Part shown: piece after piece, positions 11,701 through 21,751 of the stretch
Layout: the number at the start of each line of letters is the position of its first letter
Position numbering within the stretch: the first letter of the stretch is position 1
Assembly (NCBI GenBank): GCA_032191485.1
Contig: JAVDOI010000016.1
Span: 9,164,759 to 9,228,758, forward strand
DNA length: 64,000 bases
Source of the DNA: Leptoclinus maculatus
Lineage: Eukaryota > Chordata > Actinopteri > Perciformes > Stichaeidae
Direction: 5' to 3'
Program-made: the position numbers and the translations under genes
The notes under the pieces: generated by a model
Told to the model about the DNA's origin: nothing
What the model saw: only the letters and a program-made list of their open reading frames with translations
Database searches by the model: none

Positions 11701-11787
11701 GGACCTGGACTGGTTACGACTGGTCGAACGTCGGGATTTCTCCATGCTGCTGTATCTGTCTAAATCCAGAGTGCTAGGGTGGGACAT
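8771..11787 (-). CDS. TRIM16-like protein (B-box, coiled coil, PRY-SPRY; no RING)
   Basis: Seven coding exons on the minus strand: 11787-11389, 11266-11171, 11030-10797, 10700-10541, 10417-10274, 9738-9602, 9151-8771. All introns are GT-AG and phases match, giving 516 residues. Exon 1 encodes two B-box zinc modules (C38-DFC to H76, then C90 to H120). The 96-bp and 234-bp exons encode the coiled coil (about 134-243) and have the sizes standard for TRIM genes. The last two exons encode PRY-SPRY (about 344-516; LHLSEGNR, YPDHPDRFDHWQ, GRCYWEV, ending GTTIKL). Fish have many such TRIM16/TRIM25-like genes, often tied to ubiquitin ligation or innate immunity. No RING precedes the B-boxes, as in TRIM16. 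The linker exon repeats an EPKTR motif. Start 11787 was preferred because it follows the exon-1 reading frame; an upstream in-frame ATG at 11835 is possible. Confidence 0.87.
9152..9601 (-). other. Last intron of the TRIM16-like gene
   Basis: A 450-bp intron with gtgagc donor at 9601 and ttgcag acceptor before 9151. It is A/T-rich with no other feature. Confidence 0.7.
9739..10273 (-). other. Intron between the EPKTR-repeat exon and the PRY exon
   Basis: A 535-bp intron with gtgagt donor at 10273 and gcgtag acceptor before 9738. It splits a tyrosine codon (T|AC), giving DFLKY-SSQLILD across the junction. No other content was recognised. Confidence 0.7.
10274..10417 (-). repeat. Coding tandem repeat (EPKTRE/EPKAR) in the TRIM16-like linker
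   Basis: The 144-bp exon encodes four near-identical DEPKTR/EEPKTR units (DEPKTREEPK, ARDEPKTREEPKTR) before the conserved DFLKY. Related fish proteins usually carry this EPKTRxDFL motif once. The underlying DNA repeats a unit of about 15-18 bp and stays in frame. Confidence 0.75.
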
Positions 11788-13364
11788 TGATTTAAATAGA
11801 CGTCCAACAGATATGAGAACAAAATTAAAATCCACAGGTGGTTTAGCTCAGCAGCGATTTTTGTTAACCTCTTAAGAAAATGTGATCAACAGCTGAAGAA
11901 AAGACTCCAAAAACACGACGAGTTGTCCACAGAGAACAATTAGTTTCTGAAGTTAACAGCTGCAGCGAAACTGTGTGACTGACGCTGTGTGCGGCAGAAT
12001 GATAGCTATGTGGTCTACTTTCAACGTAAAACCTGTATTCCTGGTTGGGCATTTAATAGACAGGGAATGGGTGTTGCTACAAAGGTGCTGCCTGAAACAA
12101 ACAGAGCCGAGACAAAGGAGAGACTACCAAATTCAAAAGCCATTATTGATCTACAGTACTTCATAATTAAATGTCATACTTAACAGTATACGCTTTTATT
12201 CTTATTTGAGGATAAGGACAGCATGGATAGCTCAACAAACAACCTTCACAGAGTGCGACACTATTTATAGTGTTGATATAACCTGCTGTTACCTACAAGA
12301 ATCATTAGCTCACTCTGATTGTATCTGCACTGTTAAGGAATGACCTTTACTTGGGTTTATGTGTTTCAAGATCACATTTATGTTTTGTCTATCTATAGAT
12401 TTCTGCTCGTGATATGTACAATATGTTCTGCACTTACTAACATCATCAAACACTGGCATGGGGAGAACAGCATCATCTTGTGGGATTAATTAATTACTAC
12501 ATGAAATAATATACCCCTCTGTGCAGCCTCTATAAAGAATCTGTGTAGCATCTAAAACAGGGGTTGTTAAACTGTTTTATAAGAAGCGCCACTCTATTGT
12601 GCAAACACAACCAATTATTTTAACAACTAATTGACGATAATTATAAAACCAGTTTTTTCTTTAGGTTGCGAGTGATCACTTCAACACATCCATCTTCCAC
12701 GATGCTTTCAATTTCTTCCTTGTTCCTCTGCTTTCACAAGTTTGTGTCAGTGGCCTCACTGTCTCTGCTCTACTCGTGCACTGCTTTATAAACCTATATC
12801 TTTGCATTTTTACACAAATGTAGCCAGGAGGCCATAGTTTTCATTTTTATATTTTCCCAACACATGAGGCTGTTTAGATCCTATCATTGTGGCATTTATT
12901 AATTATTATTTGTGATAGACTACCTTACTTTGTCTCAAGTGTTTCTACAGGTCAGCTAATGGAAAACACAAATACAAATTTAAATGCTTTAGAAAATAGT
13001 CTGCATTAACAGTAGTAGCTCCGTGGTAGAAGAAAGTATTAATATCACTGTGTTCACAGTCCAAAGAAATATCAAAGAGGTATTGTCAGCAAAATACGCT
13101 AGTATAGGCCTATCGAAAGTAAAAGTACTTATCATGAGTAATGGTTTGTTTCACAGTATTATGAGCTCATATTATTTGATGCAATGATAAAAGCTGCAAC
13201 ATTGAGGTTATGTACACACTAATATACATTATTATGAAATAAGGCATTCTGCATAATGACTCATTTTACTTTTAGTATATGTTGATGCTCCTATTTTTAC
13301 TTGGTTAAAAATGTTGAAGCAAAAAATAGTATTTCTGCTCTGTGGTATTGCTATGTTTTACTTA
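11788..13364. other. Intergenic region upstream of the TRIM16-like gene
   Basis: Contains the 5' flank of the minus-strand TRIM16-like gene near 11788-12050 and A/T-rich sequence beyond. I found no convincing exon, TATA box or recognisable transposon. Confidence 0.35.
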
Positions 13365-13403
<39 letters not shown>

Positions 13404-13640
13404 TAGATAGATACTTTATAAAATTGTTAGCTAAAGCAGCATCGTGATACAGGTAAGCAATCAAAGTAACAGAGTAAAAAAAAAAATTTAGTATAAAAAT
13501 GCACAATATATACAATAAAAAAGAGTAAAAAGTAGTAAATATAAAAAATAAAATGCACAATATATACAATAAAAATAACAGAGTAAAAAATAGTAAATTA
13601 AAAAAATGCACAGTATATACAATGAAATAGAATAATATTA
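13365..13640. repeat. (AGAT/AGAC)n microsatellite with LINE-like tail and A/T-rich tandem repeat
   Basis: A tetranucleotide run of AGAT and AGAC covers 13365-13413 and is followed by actttat, the junction typical of fish LINE 3' tails. Downstream, three copies of a unit containing atgcacaatatatacaata occur at about 13499, 13553 and 13606. The parent LINE family is not identified. Confidence 0.6.
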
Positions 13641-14379
13641 AATTAACTAACTAAACAGTAGTGCAAAGATTTAAACATGAGAGTACTTCATCACGGTAGG
13701 ACAGTGCACAGACCGGCGTGTGTCTGTGTGAGCTCCTGTTCGTCTCCCAAGCGGTAGGGGGTGATATTGGTCTCTTTGCTCTATTGAAAACACAATAGCT
13801 GCTTTAGCTAAAGTGCGTCGCTCGTCCAACGTTGGCGCCAGATGAGCTGTGGCGCCAGCAACACACGCAGGCAGAGAGAGGAAGACGCACACAGCAGTTT
13901 GACGAGCCTCACAACAGCTTGCAAAAAAAAAAAAAAAAAGCCCTTCTCACCCAGAGTTTGAAGCATCTCAACGATTCTCCTTTTTCTCTCTCTTCAGCGA
14001 TCAAAAGGCAAAAGTACAGCAGGTGGGTGTGCATGCAAGTACTTGTACATTTAATCATTTAATATATGTGTGATCCATACTCGTGGCGATTATGCATCAT
14101 TTTAAATTCAACTTTCTTTATCGTTAATAAAACCGGCGTAAAGGCAGAGGGGATGCTCTGTGTGACAGACTATAATCATATGTATTTATTATGATGGTAG
14201 TCAACGTATTGTTTGTTTTGTGTCTCCAGTTCTGATAGTACCGAACTTTGTAATGGAAAAACACAGGCCGTGACTCGCATTGGTTGATACATTTTGTCCT
14301 GAGAGAGAAGCACCGGGACACAACGTTACTGGTACCAGGAACTATCTCATATTTGACTCTTATCCAGGTTATTTAGAGA
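13641..14379. other. 5' flank of the zinc-finger gene
   Basis: Moderately CpG-bearing sequence with a 17-base A run near 13922-13939. A possible donor cag|gtgggt at about 14021 might mark an alternative 5' exon, but nothing else supports it. Confidence 0.3.
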
Positions 14380-15281
14380 CTTGTTCGTTATAGAATCGGC
14401 CCGGTCGTCTTTTCTTCCATCGGACTCCAGTTTATCATTGCATGCGAAACCAAGCTCAATGTGGTCGGTTAAGCAAAGCTTCCGCTCTTTAATGGTTTAA
14501 AACACTAATACTGAACTGGAGAACAGCATTTAGCCGTGCTAGCAAACTGGATTAGCTGGCTCGTTAGCTTGTAATCGTGGCTATGTAGCCAGCACGCTAA
14601 CATCGTCTCGGCTGGATAGCCGCTAACACCAGCAAGGCCGCCATTGGAGTCGTGTGTGTCTGGAGCTGCCGCAGTAGAGGAGGGCTTTAGATTTATTATT
14701 CACTGAGCCATCTCAAAGCTGTGGCGTATTTACTTGCCCTGTCGTCTTTTTATTCGGTTACCGTTTTTCAATCTCAGTTTGCGGTGGAATTGGTGTCTTT
14801 GCACGGATTCCTGTCTCAGTAAAACGCGTCCCTTTCCCGGGCTTTTCGCTCTGCATTCACCGCCCGGACGGTTAGCCATCTTTGTTTCAGCTAGCCAGCT
14901 CCTGGCTGGAGTTACTGTGCGGCTCTTAGCTTGCTAACATACTTACCATTAGCCTACAACGTCGTATTCCGAACCACTGCATGTTAAACAATTTGTTATT
15001 ATTGTCTCCATATTTCCGTGTTGGCTGAGTGTTGCATGGTTTTGACTTTACTCGGAGATCGCTCCGGGTGCAGCTCTAATTCAGTATGTTATGAAGGGCG
15101 GAAGCTAACTCGGCTAACTAGCTAGCGGCAGCCATCTTAGGCGAGCATGTAATCTTGGCTAGCTGGAAGTGCTGGTGTGGCACAACAAGATGGCCCGTTA
15201 ATACTCACACAAGGACAATTTCCGCGTCGGTAGTTGTGTCATGAACTGCACAAATTTACGCATCTAGATTTAATATTTTAA
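14380..15281 (+). promoter_or_regulatory. CpG-rich promoter and probable non-coding 5' exon of the C2H2 gene
   Basis: CpG density is well above the surroundings, especially 14385-14660 and 14815-15130. The region holds housekeeping-type motifs: ggccgccattgg at 14636-14647 (YY1-like core plus inverted CCAAT), gcagccatctt near 15128 and aagatggc at 15187-15194. There is no obvious TATA box. A strong donor (aat|gtaagt) at 15281/15282 is a good candidate for the end of the 5' UTR exon that splices to the acceptor at 16420. Exact start sites are unknown. Confidence 0.5.
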
Positions 15282-16419
15282 TGTAAGTATTTCGCTGCCT
15301 TTTTAAGTATTTTCTGCATTTACTCGCATGTTGCTTTTGCTATGAAGCTAGTTAGCGGGCTAAATTGCGAACACATTAGCAGCTAACACAAAGCTGTTAA
15401 CCAGTCCTCCCTCGACCATAGCCAGCTAACTAGCGGCTATGAAGGCTATTTGTAGCTGTTATTGTAGGCTAGCAACCAACGGTTCAATGTTTACTAACAA
15501 AGCGGTGCTGTTTAAATGACCCTACATATTTAAATGCGTGTTTAATAGTAATGCACAGCGAACTGCGGCGATAAAAGAAACGTGTAGGTCGTTCAGGTTT
15601 TGGAAGGCGGATTAAGTCAGAATTGGGAGCTTGAGCGTGATGTGGTCTACTCTGATTGTATCAATGTGAAGCCAGAGAAGTGAAGCTAGCAGATGTATCA
15701 CCTAGCTTGATAAGTAATAACTTCATTTTAAGCCAATGATCATATAGGATGCGTGTCCTAAAGGAAAATGCATATATTCAACTATGCATTGCGCAGTTTG
15801 ACTAAATTAAGTTTTTAGCATAATGCACCAAACGCTAAGAAGTTTTTGATTAAATGAACATAGTGCAATGGATAAACAATAGTACAGATAGCTCATCTAA
15901 TATTTAGGGATTCCCTTTGTCACACTTGTGATCACCTTTTGGGTTAACCAAACACACCACCTGTCTGTCCTGGGCTCCTTTTCTAGAGGAGTTGATGGCA
16001 AACTTCTGTTGCATACAAGCAACATTCTCAATTTCAATTCATATGTGATTATAGGAGGATGATCTTTATGAAGCAAGCGTTGTAAACCTGAGATCTTTTC
16101 AGTCAAAATGTATAACTTTGATACTAAAAAGATCAGTGGTGTTTTGGCAAAATTGTTACTTAATTTGAAATTAGAGGACCAATTTAACAGTGGTGATGCT
16201 TCATTTGGACTTTTCTCAAAAAAGTGTATAGCTGCAACATTGTTGGGTTCTTATCAACACGTTGACAAACGTACAATTGCATCATGTAAAATTAGCAAGA
16301 ACATTTTTTGTATTGTTGGTAACAAATTACTCTCACTTGACTGGAAAACATTTTTAGGAATAGCTCTGCAAATAATTACTGGCAATGTTATTTTTTCGCT
16401 TTCTCTCCCTCTTTTGCAG
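15282..16419 (+). other. Probable 5' UTR intron of the C2H2 gene
   Basis: Runs from the gtaagt donor at 15282 to a pyrimidine-rich acceptor (ctctccctcttttgcag) ending at 16419. The last 312 bases are free of stops in the frame of the downstream exon. Their composition is A/T-rich and unlike the coding exon, so I treat them as intron. Confidence 0.55.
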
Positions 16420-16539
16420 GTCTCACTGACGAGAGCACCAGCGCGTCACCGACCAAAAACATCTATATCCCCCCGATTCTTTTTGTGTGTGTCATCGCCC
16501 GGCAGGAAAACGGAGGTCGTGGGGCTGGAGTGTGTTCTC

Positions 16540-18189
16540 ATGGCCGAGTCAGAGACTGAATGTGACACACCCGGCCTTGACACACTTGGGTCGGAGTGTG
16601 TCATAGCCCACAGCCATGTCGACCTTCACTACGGAGCAGAGACTGAGATCATGACAGAAGAAAAGCGTGGATTAGAACTGGAGATCCACGGCTCAGACTT
16701 AAAGATCCAGGGACTGGGGACAGAGCTCGGTGCTGTAGCCTGTGTGGAAGCAATTGTAGCGGAGTCGGACCATGATTACATAAAGGTTGAACACGGTGAT
16801 ATGCACTGTTTCACGGCTGCAGAAATCAAGACGTCGGGAACCGAGACTCTGCTGGGCGAGGTGCTGCTCAAGGAAAGCGAGCATGTGGTGAAAGTAGAGT
16901 CTGACCATGGCGGGGAGTTGACAGTAGAGTCTGAGAACGGTGTAATCATACACGAAGCCCATGGCCTGCAGTGCAACGAGTGTGGGGAGATTTTTGGCAG
17001 CATAGCCGATCTTCACCAACACTTTGAGATCCATAAGGACCTCAACCCTTACATCTGTGTCCACTGTGGGGAGAGCTTTGCTGTGGAGGCCAGCCTCAAA
17101 CAGCACATGAAGATTCATATGAAAGAAAAGCCCTATGTTCCCCCTGGAGTTGAGATTATGGGCAAAGATGTAATTGATGCCTTCAGCCTCAAGTCTCATC
17201 AGATGATTCATTTGCCAGACAAGCCCCACAGATGCTCCGAGTGCGGTAAGAGCTTTGCTGCTGCGATCACCTTGAGGGAACACATGAAGATGCATTCAGA
17301 AGACAAGCCTTACAAGTGCACCCAGTGTAGGAAGAGCTTTGTCCGCAGAAGGCATCTGAAAAAGCACCAGGAGGTTCACGCACGTGAGAAGCCATATACA
17401 TGCGGCCAGTGTGGCAAAGGCTTTGCCACAACTTCCAACCTAAAGCAACACCAGAAGACCCACGCCGCGGTCGTGCTCGGAGACAAACCCCATCGATGTG
17501 CACAATGTGGAAAGTGTTTTGCGGCTGCTGCCACTCTGAGAGAGCACCAGAGGATCCACTCGGGCGAGAAGCCGTACAAATGCAACATGTGCAGGAAGAG
17601 TTTTGTCCGCAAACGCCACCTGAAGAAGCATCAGCAAGTCCACGCCGGAGGGAAGCCCTACACCTGCAGACATTGCAACAAGGGCTTCAATCACTCCTCT
17701 TCTCTCTCACGCCACCACAAGACCCATCTGCAGAATCCAGTGTTTTCTCCACCTCAGCCTGGGAAAACCTTGTCCTACGGCACTCCCCCAAAGCAGAGGG
17801 TGCACCAGCAGGGAGACAAGCCCTACATGTGCCACCACTGTGATAAGGGCTTCAATCATTCCTCTTCCCTGTCCCGGCACCAAAGAGTCCACTCGGAGGG
17901 AAAGAGTTACACCTGCGCTCACTGTGGCAAAAGATTCAATCACTCCTCCTCCCTTGCTCGGCACCAGAGGGTCCATTTGGAGAATAAACAGCAGCAGCAA
18001 CCAGAGCCACCGCAGCCGCCACCGCAGCAGTACAGCCCCATGCCCACAGGGAAGGGATTCCCCAACAACGCCTTCCCAAAACAGCGCACCCTGTCCGTTG
18101 AAAAACCATACAGGTGCTCCCAGTGTGGAAAAGGCTTTAACCATTCATCTTCCCTCTCCAGACATCATAGGATCCATGTAGACCAGTGA
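16540..18189 (+). CDS. C2H2 zinc-finger protein with 11 fingers, 549 residues
   Basis: The whole protein lies in one exon that begins at the acceptor at 16420; the start ATG is at 16540 (MAESETECDTPG). Residues 1-136 are acidic and lack KRAB, SCAN or BTB domains. From about residue 138 there are eleven intact C2H2 fingers with TGEKP-like linkers and one degenerate finger (around GKDVIDAFSLKSH) lacking its cysteines. Fingers 3-4 and 6-7 form a repeated pair (AAATLREH, then RRHLKKH or KRHLKKH), and four later fingers share the identical helix NHSSSLSRH or NHSSSLARH. Glutamine/proline-rich spacers precede the last finger. It is presumably a nuclear DNA-binding transcription factor; the DNA target and orthologue are not identified. 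Confidence 0.9.
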   Translation: MAESETECDTPGLDTLGSECVIAHSHVDLHYGAETEIMTEEKRGLELEIHGSDLKIQGLGTELGAVACVEAIVAESDHDYIKVEHGDMHCFTAAEIKTSGTETLLGEVLLKESEHVVKVESDHGGELTVESENGVIIHEAHGLQCNECGEIFGSIADLHQHFEIHKDLNPYICVHCGESFAVEASLKQHMKIHMKEKPYVPPGVEIMGKDVIDAFSLKSHQMIHLPDKPHRCSECGKSFAAAITLREHMKMHSEDKPYKCTQCRKSFVRRRHLKKHQEVHAREKPYTCGQCGKGFATTSNLKQHQKTHAAVVLGDKPHRCAQCGKCFAAAATLREHQRIHSGEKPYKCNMCRKSFVRKRHLKKHQQVHAGGKPYTCRHCNKGFNHSSSLSRHHKTHLQNPVFSPPQPGKTLSYGTPPKQRVHQQGDKPYMCHHCDKGFNHSSSLSRHQRVHSEGKSYTCAHCGKRFNHSSSLARHQRVHLENKQQQQPEPPQPPPQQYSPMPTGKGFPNNAFPKQRTLSVEKPYRCSQCGKGFNHSSSLSRHHRIHVDQ

Positions 18190-19960
18190 GCTCCCTTTCC
18201 CACCCTCACATGCTGTCCCATGCAAGCAAAAATAAATAAATAACCCCCCACTCCCCAGTTTCTGTTCTAACAATGACATCACCACGTCGCCGGAAACATC
18301 AGGCCAACTTCTATAGACAACTGGGGTCAGGTCAGCACATTGTAGAGAAAGAAAGGACAGTAACACAAGTCTTCAGAGGAGGATGGGCCGAGTAACCTGT
18401 AATTCAGAGCGGAGTCTGGGACTTGTTGATCAATATAGAGGGTATGATGATAGATTGTGAAGGAGCTTCTATTCTTGTTGGTGATTGTGCTTCACTTGCT
18501 CCAGGACCTCCTTTTGAACACTTTTAATAAAAAAAGAAAAAAAAACAAAATGTGGTTTGGTGATCTAAAAAATATGCTTCGCCCCCTGGTTAGTCTTTTT
18601 GATAATAGAAACGAGTTTATGTACCTTCAGGTGGACACGTGCGCTTTTCAGCTGCAACTTTATCCAAGGCCAACAACACAATTGACAAACAAGAACTTGT
18701 CTCAATTTAAATAATTATTTCTTTTTCACCCATGTGAAACAAACATCAGAAATCCAGTGTAAATAGTTATTGATTTTCTTTTATATATATGTATAGGTGA
18801 CTAGTGTGCTGTTCCAAAAGATAACATTTTTGATAGTAAGATCCATTTCATCTCCACCTTTTTTTTTTCCTTTTTATGACTTTAATTTGTTTTAAGTGTT
18901 GGAGATAAACATGTTGCAGGTGTTCTCATGCAGCTTGTTCTTGAATTTGGGCTCTGTCAGATTTGAGCCATCTTGTATATTTATACGGTTGTTTTCTTGT
19001 ATGTCTACGATGGGTTAGCAACACTGCTGCATCGACTGTACAGAGAGCAATACTGGCTAACACCCTGATTATATTGAGACATGCAATTTAGCCATTAGGA
19101 AATGCATAATAGAAAATAAAAACCTACTGGGTAGCATATTACAACATGACCTGTGTCCTAATTATTTACTGTGCAGTTTCCTCTGTACCCCCTCGCACCA
19201 AATGTACACGAAATGCAACATCACACTTTGTTTATACCGTTGGAGACTAATTGACTTACTTGTGTATAGACTATAGGGGACTCTTACTCATGTGGGTCTT
19301 CAAACTTATCACAATTCTGATCTAATAAAAAAGTTTGTGTATACTGAAAGACTATACCCGAAAATCTCACTTTTACACGGCTTAAAATATTTTTTTTCCG
19401 AATTCCAATGAATTTTGCTCTATTTACTGTTCTGTGTAAAATATCTTTTACAAACTGATGTATTTTTTTAGACATGGCTTGGGTTATATGAAAGGGAATG
19501 AGATATACAGTTTTTATGGGAGTGAACATTACAGTGAGCAATATTTTACTTTTCCCTTTTTGTTAACAATTGTGCTTCAAACTGTAGCATAGGTCTCTTG
19601 TGTTAGATAGGTGCCTTATTGCATGCTATGTAGAAATGTATGCCGAGCTGTTATTTGAGACGTTTTCAGGGTTTTCAGGAGTCTTTTGTTCTTATTCATC
19701 CTAACTTACCCTACATTTTAATTTGTCACTGATACCTATTGCTTTTTTGCTTTCATGTATATTATTACAATGTGTTTACACTGTTACGACCATATTGTCT
19801 TTATTTTTTCCCCTTCATTTTTTGTCAATGGCCTCATTGTAGAGAGAAAAATTGTAAATGATCCATATAGGCTTCTCTTAAGGGCAAATCCTGTAACACC
19901 TCTTCCCAATTTCTGAGTGGCACATATATGGATAAATAAAGGTTGTTGACTCTCTTGTGG
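18190..19960 (+). other. Probable 3' UTR of the C2H2 gene
   Basis: Non-coding, T-rich sequence downstream of the stop codon. Candidate polyadenylation signals AATAAA occur at about 18229, 18525, 19115 and 19935. I cannot tell which is used; 19935 would give a 3' UTR of about 1.75 kb. Confidence 0.45.
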
Positions 19961-21280
19961 CATTGAATCAATGGCGTATGATTTTGAAATGGGAGAAGCG
20001 TTCAACCTCACAGCTAAATAAATAAAGATATTGGCACATATCAGTAACAGTGACACTAAATGAGATTCACTTAAACTAGTTTACTTTCTACCAGCAAGTC
20101 ATTTTTACAGACTGAGCAATGAAATAGTTGATGCACTTCCTAAATGTGTCCACATGGTGTCACTCTACCATCGCAAGTGTTTTGAAAGACCAACACCAGT
20201 CACTTCAACGGGGGAAGTTCCAGAGGTTGGGTAGGCGCCAATGCTCCTGAGTGTTTTCAGGAGACACATTTTATAGGACCCATGTCCTTCCTTGAGTCTC
20301 AAACTGGAATATCACCAATAGTGATCCAGCCGGAGTCGCCATGTTAAAGGTGTAATTTGATCTATGTGGGGAAAGCTCTTGGGAATGGCCTGTGAACTGT
20401 AAAAACTAAGTAATGTCGGGAAACTTCCCACACTACACTAGTTTACATTCCTTCACAGCTGGAGGTCAGACTTCAGATGCCTGTGGAGGTAGACACGGTT
20501 GGGATTCACCGTCACTAACCTTTAGAAATAGGAGCTTCTCAGCCCTCTGGTTTACGTCCCTGATGTTTACACTAGAGATAGCACTTTAACACGCTTTCTT
20601 TAAGCTGATGCAACTGTCCAGGGATCTCCCACCAACAGATAAAGTCATTTAAATTTATGTTAAGTTATTCTACACAGTTACTAAACTGGGTAAGCGTTAC
20701 AAATATGTTTATTTTAATGAAACTGGCAGTTTTATTCAGTGATATAATTAAACATTTACATCAAGTCAACAATTGGATAAAAGTATTATTGGGCCAACAA
20801 CAATATTGCTTTCTGATAATAAAGCTACGGTGGCCCTGAGAGCTCAAAGCACTGCAAGTTAAAACATGAAACACGTACATCATTCAGATGTTATAGTAAA
20901 AGGCTAACAGGGCTAAGTTAAACTCAGATATCTGCAATAAAATCGTAATCACGTTATCGCAGCGTTAAAATGAGCCAACAAAAACGTACAGTTCAGTTGA
21001 TTTTGCAGCACAGCTGACGGGAAGTCAGTGACTTCATGAGCCATCCTGGAAACAGTTTCCCTTGCATTGTGACCTTGCAGCGCTTTTTCTAAATGCTGTG
21101 CATGTGTTGTCAAATAGGTGAAGATGTCTCTTCATTTGTTTAAGCTGAGTCTATTTGCACCTGATTTCTTAATTCGCGGTGTGTCGAACTCTCATGGCCA
21201 CCGTATAATCTTCCATTCTCTTCTGTTGATATTAAATGTTGTATAGGGAGCAATAACATGACACAAGAGAAAACCTTAGT
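19961..21280. other. Intergenic between the convergent zinc-finger and stox1 genes
   Basis: No exon recognised. Contains additional AATAAA words near 20021 on the plus strand. The remainder is unremarkable A/T-rich sequence. Confidence 0.4.
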
Positions 21281-21289
21281 TGACATATA

Positions 21290-21751
21290 CAATTTTATTT
21301 GTGATAATTGCTATATGACAAGAGAAAAAAGGAAACTCTAGGAGATGCTATTGCTGCTATGAACATTTTAACTAATGAGGCATGTAAAGAAGGAAAACTG
21401 TACATATGCAAAAAAATATCACAAAATACACAATGCTGTCAATACACCATGCATTTAACGGCACATACATAAAGGAAGTCCATGAATGGATAAATCATAG
21501 TGTATTACCTTTTGTATTATTTACAAAAAGAAATATATATATATATACACACTGTACATCTGTACACAGACCCCTGTTTTAATAGGTATCAATATGTGGA
21601 GGTAGGCAACAAAGTGCGAACCCTCCTTATTGGATATGTTTATGACCTTGCAGTTGCACAGAACTGGAGAGTCCAGCTCGCGGTTTTGGCCTTTTCACGC
21701 CGAGCTACGTGAAGAGATCTGTCAGCTGCCACACAAAGCTTCGGCAGCCTG
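21290..21751 (-). other. Probable 3' UTR of stox1
   Basis: The minus-strand sequence from the stop at 21752 runs to a polyadenylation signal AATAAA (tttatt on the plus strand at 21294-21299). It includes a short AT/AC dinucleotide run near 21535-21552. Confidence 0.5.

Noticed and set aside
13365..13413. Regularly spaced short repeats that might suggest a CRISPR array
   Set aside because: They are a tetranucleotide microsatellite without spacers, in a vertebrate genome.
16108..16539. N-terminal extension of the zinc-finger frame beginning at 16108
   Set aside because: The first 312 bases precede a strong splice acceptor ending at 16419, are A/T-rich and unlike the coding exon. The 5' part of the exon up to 16540 lacks an ATG, and MAESETE gives a natural start.
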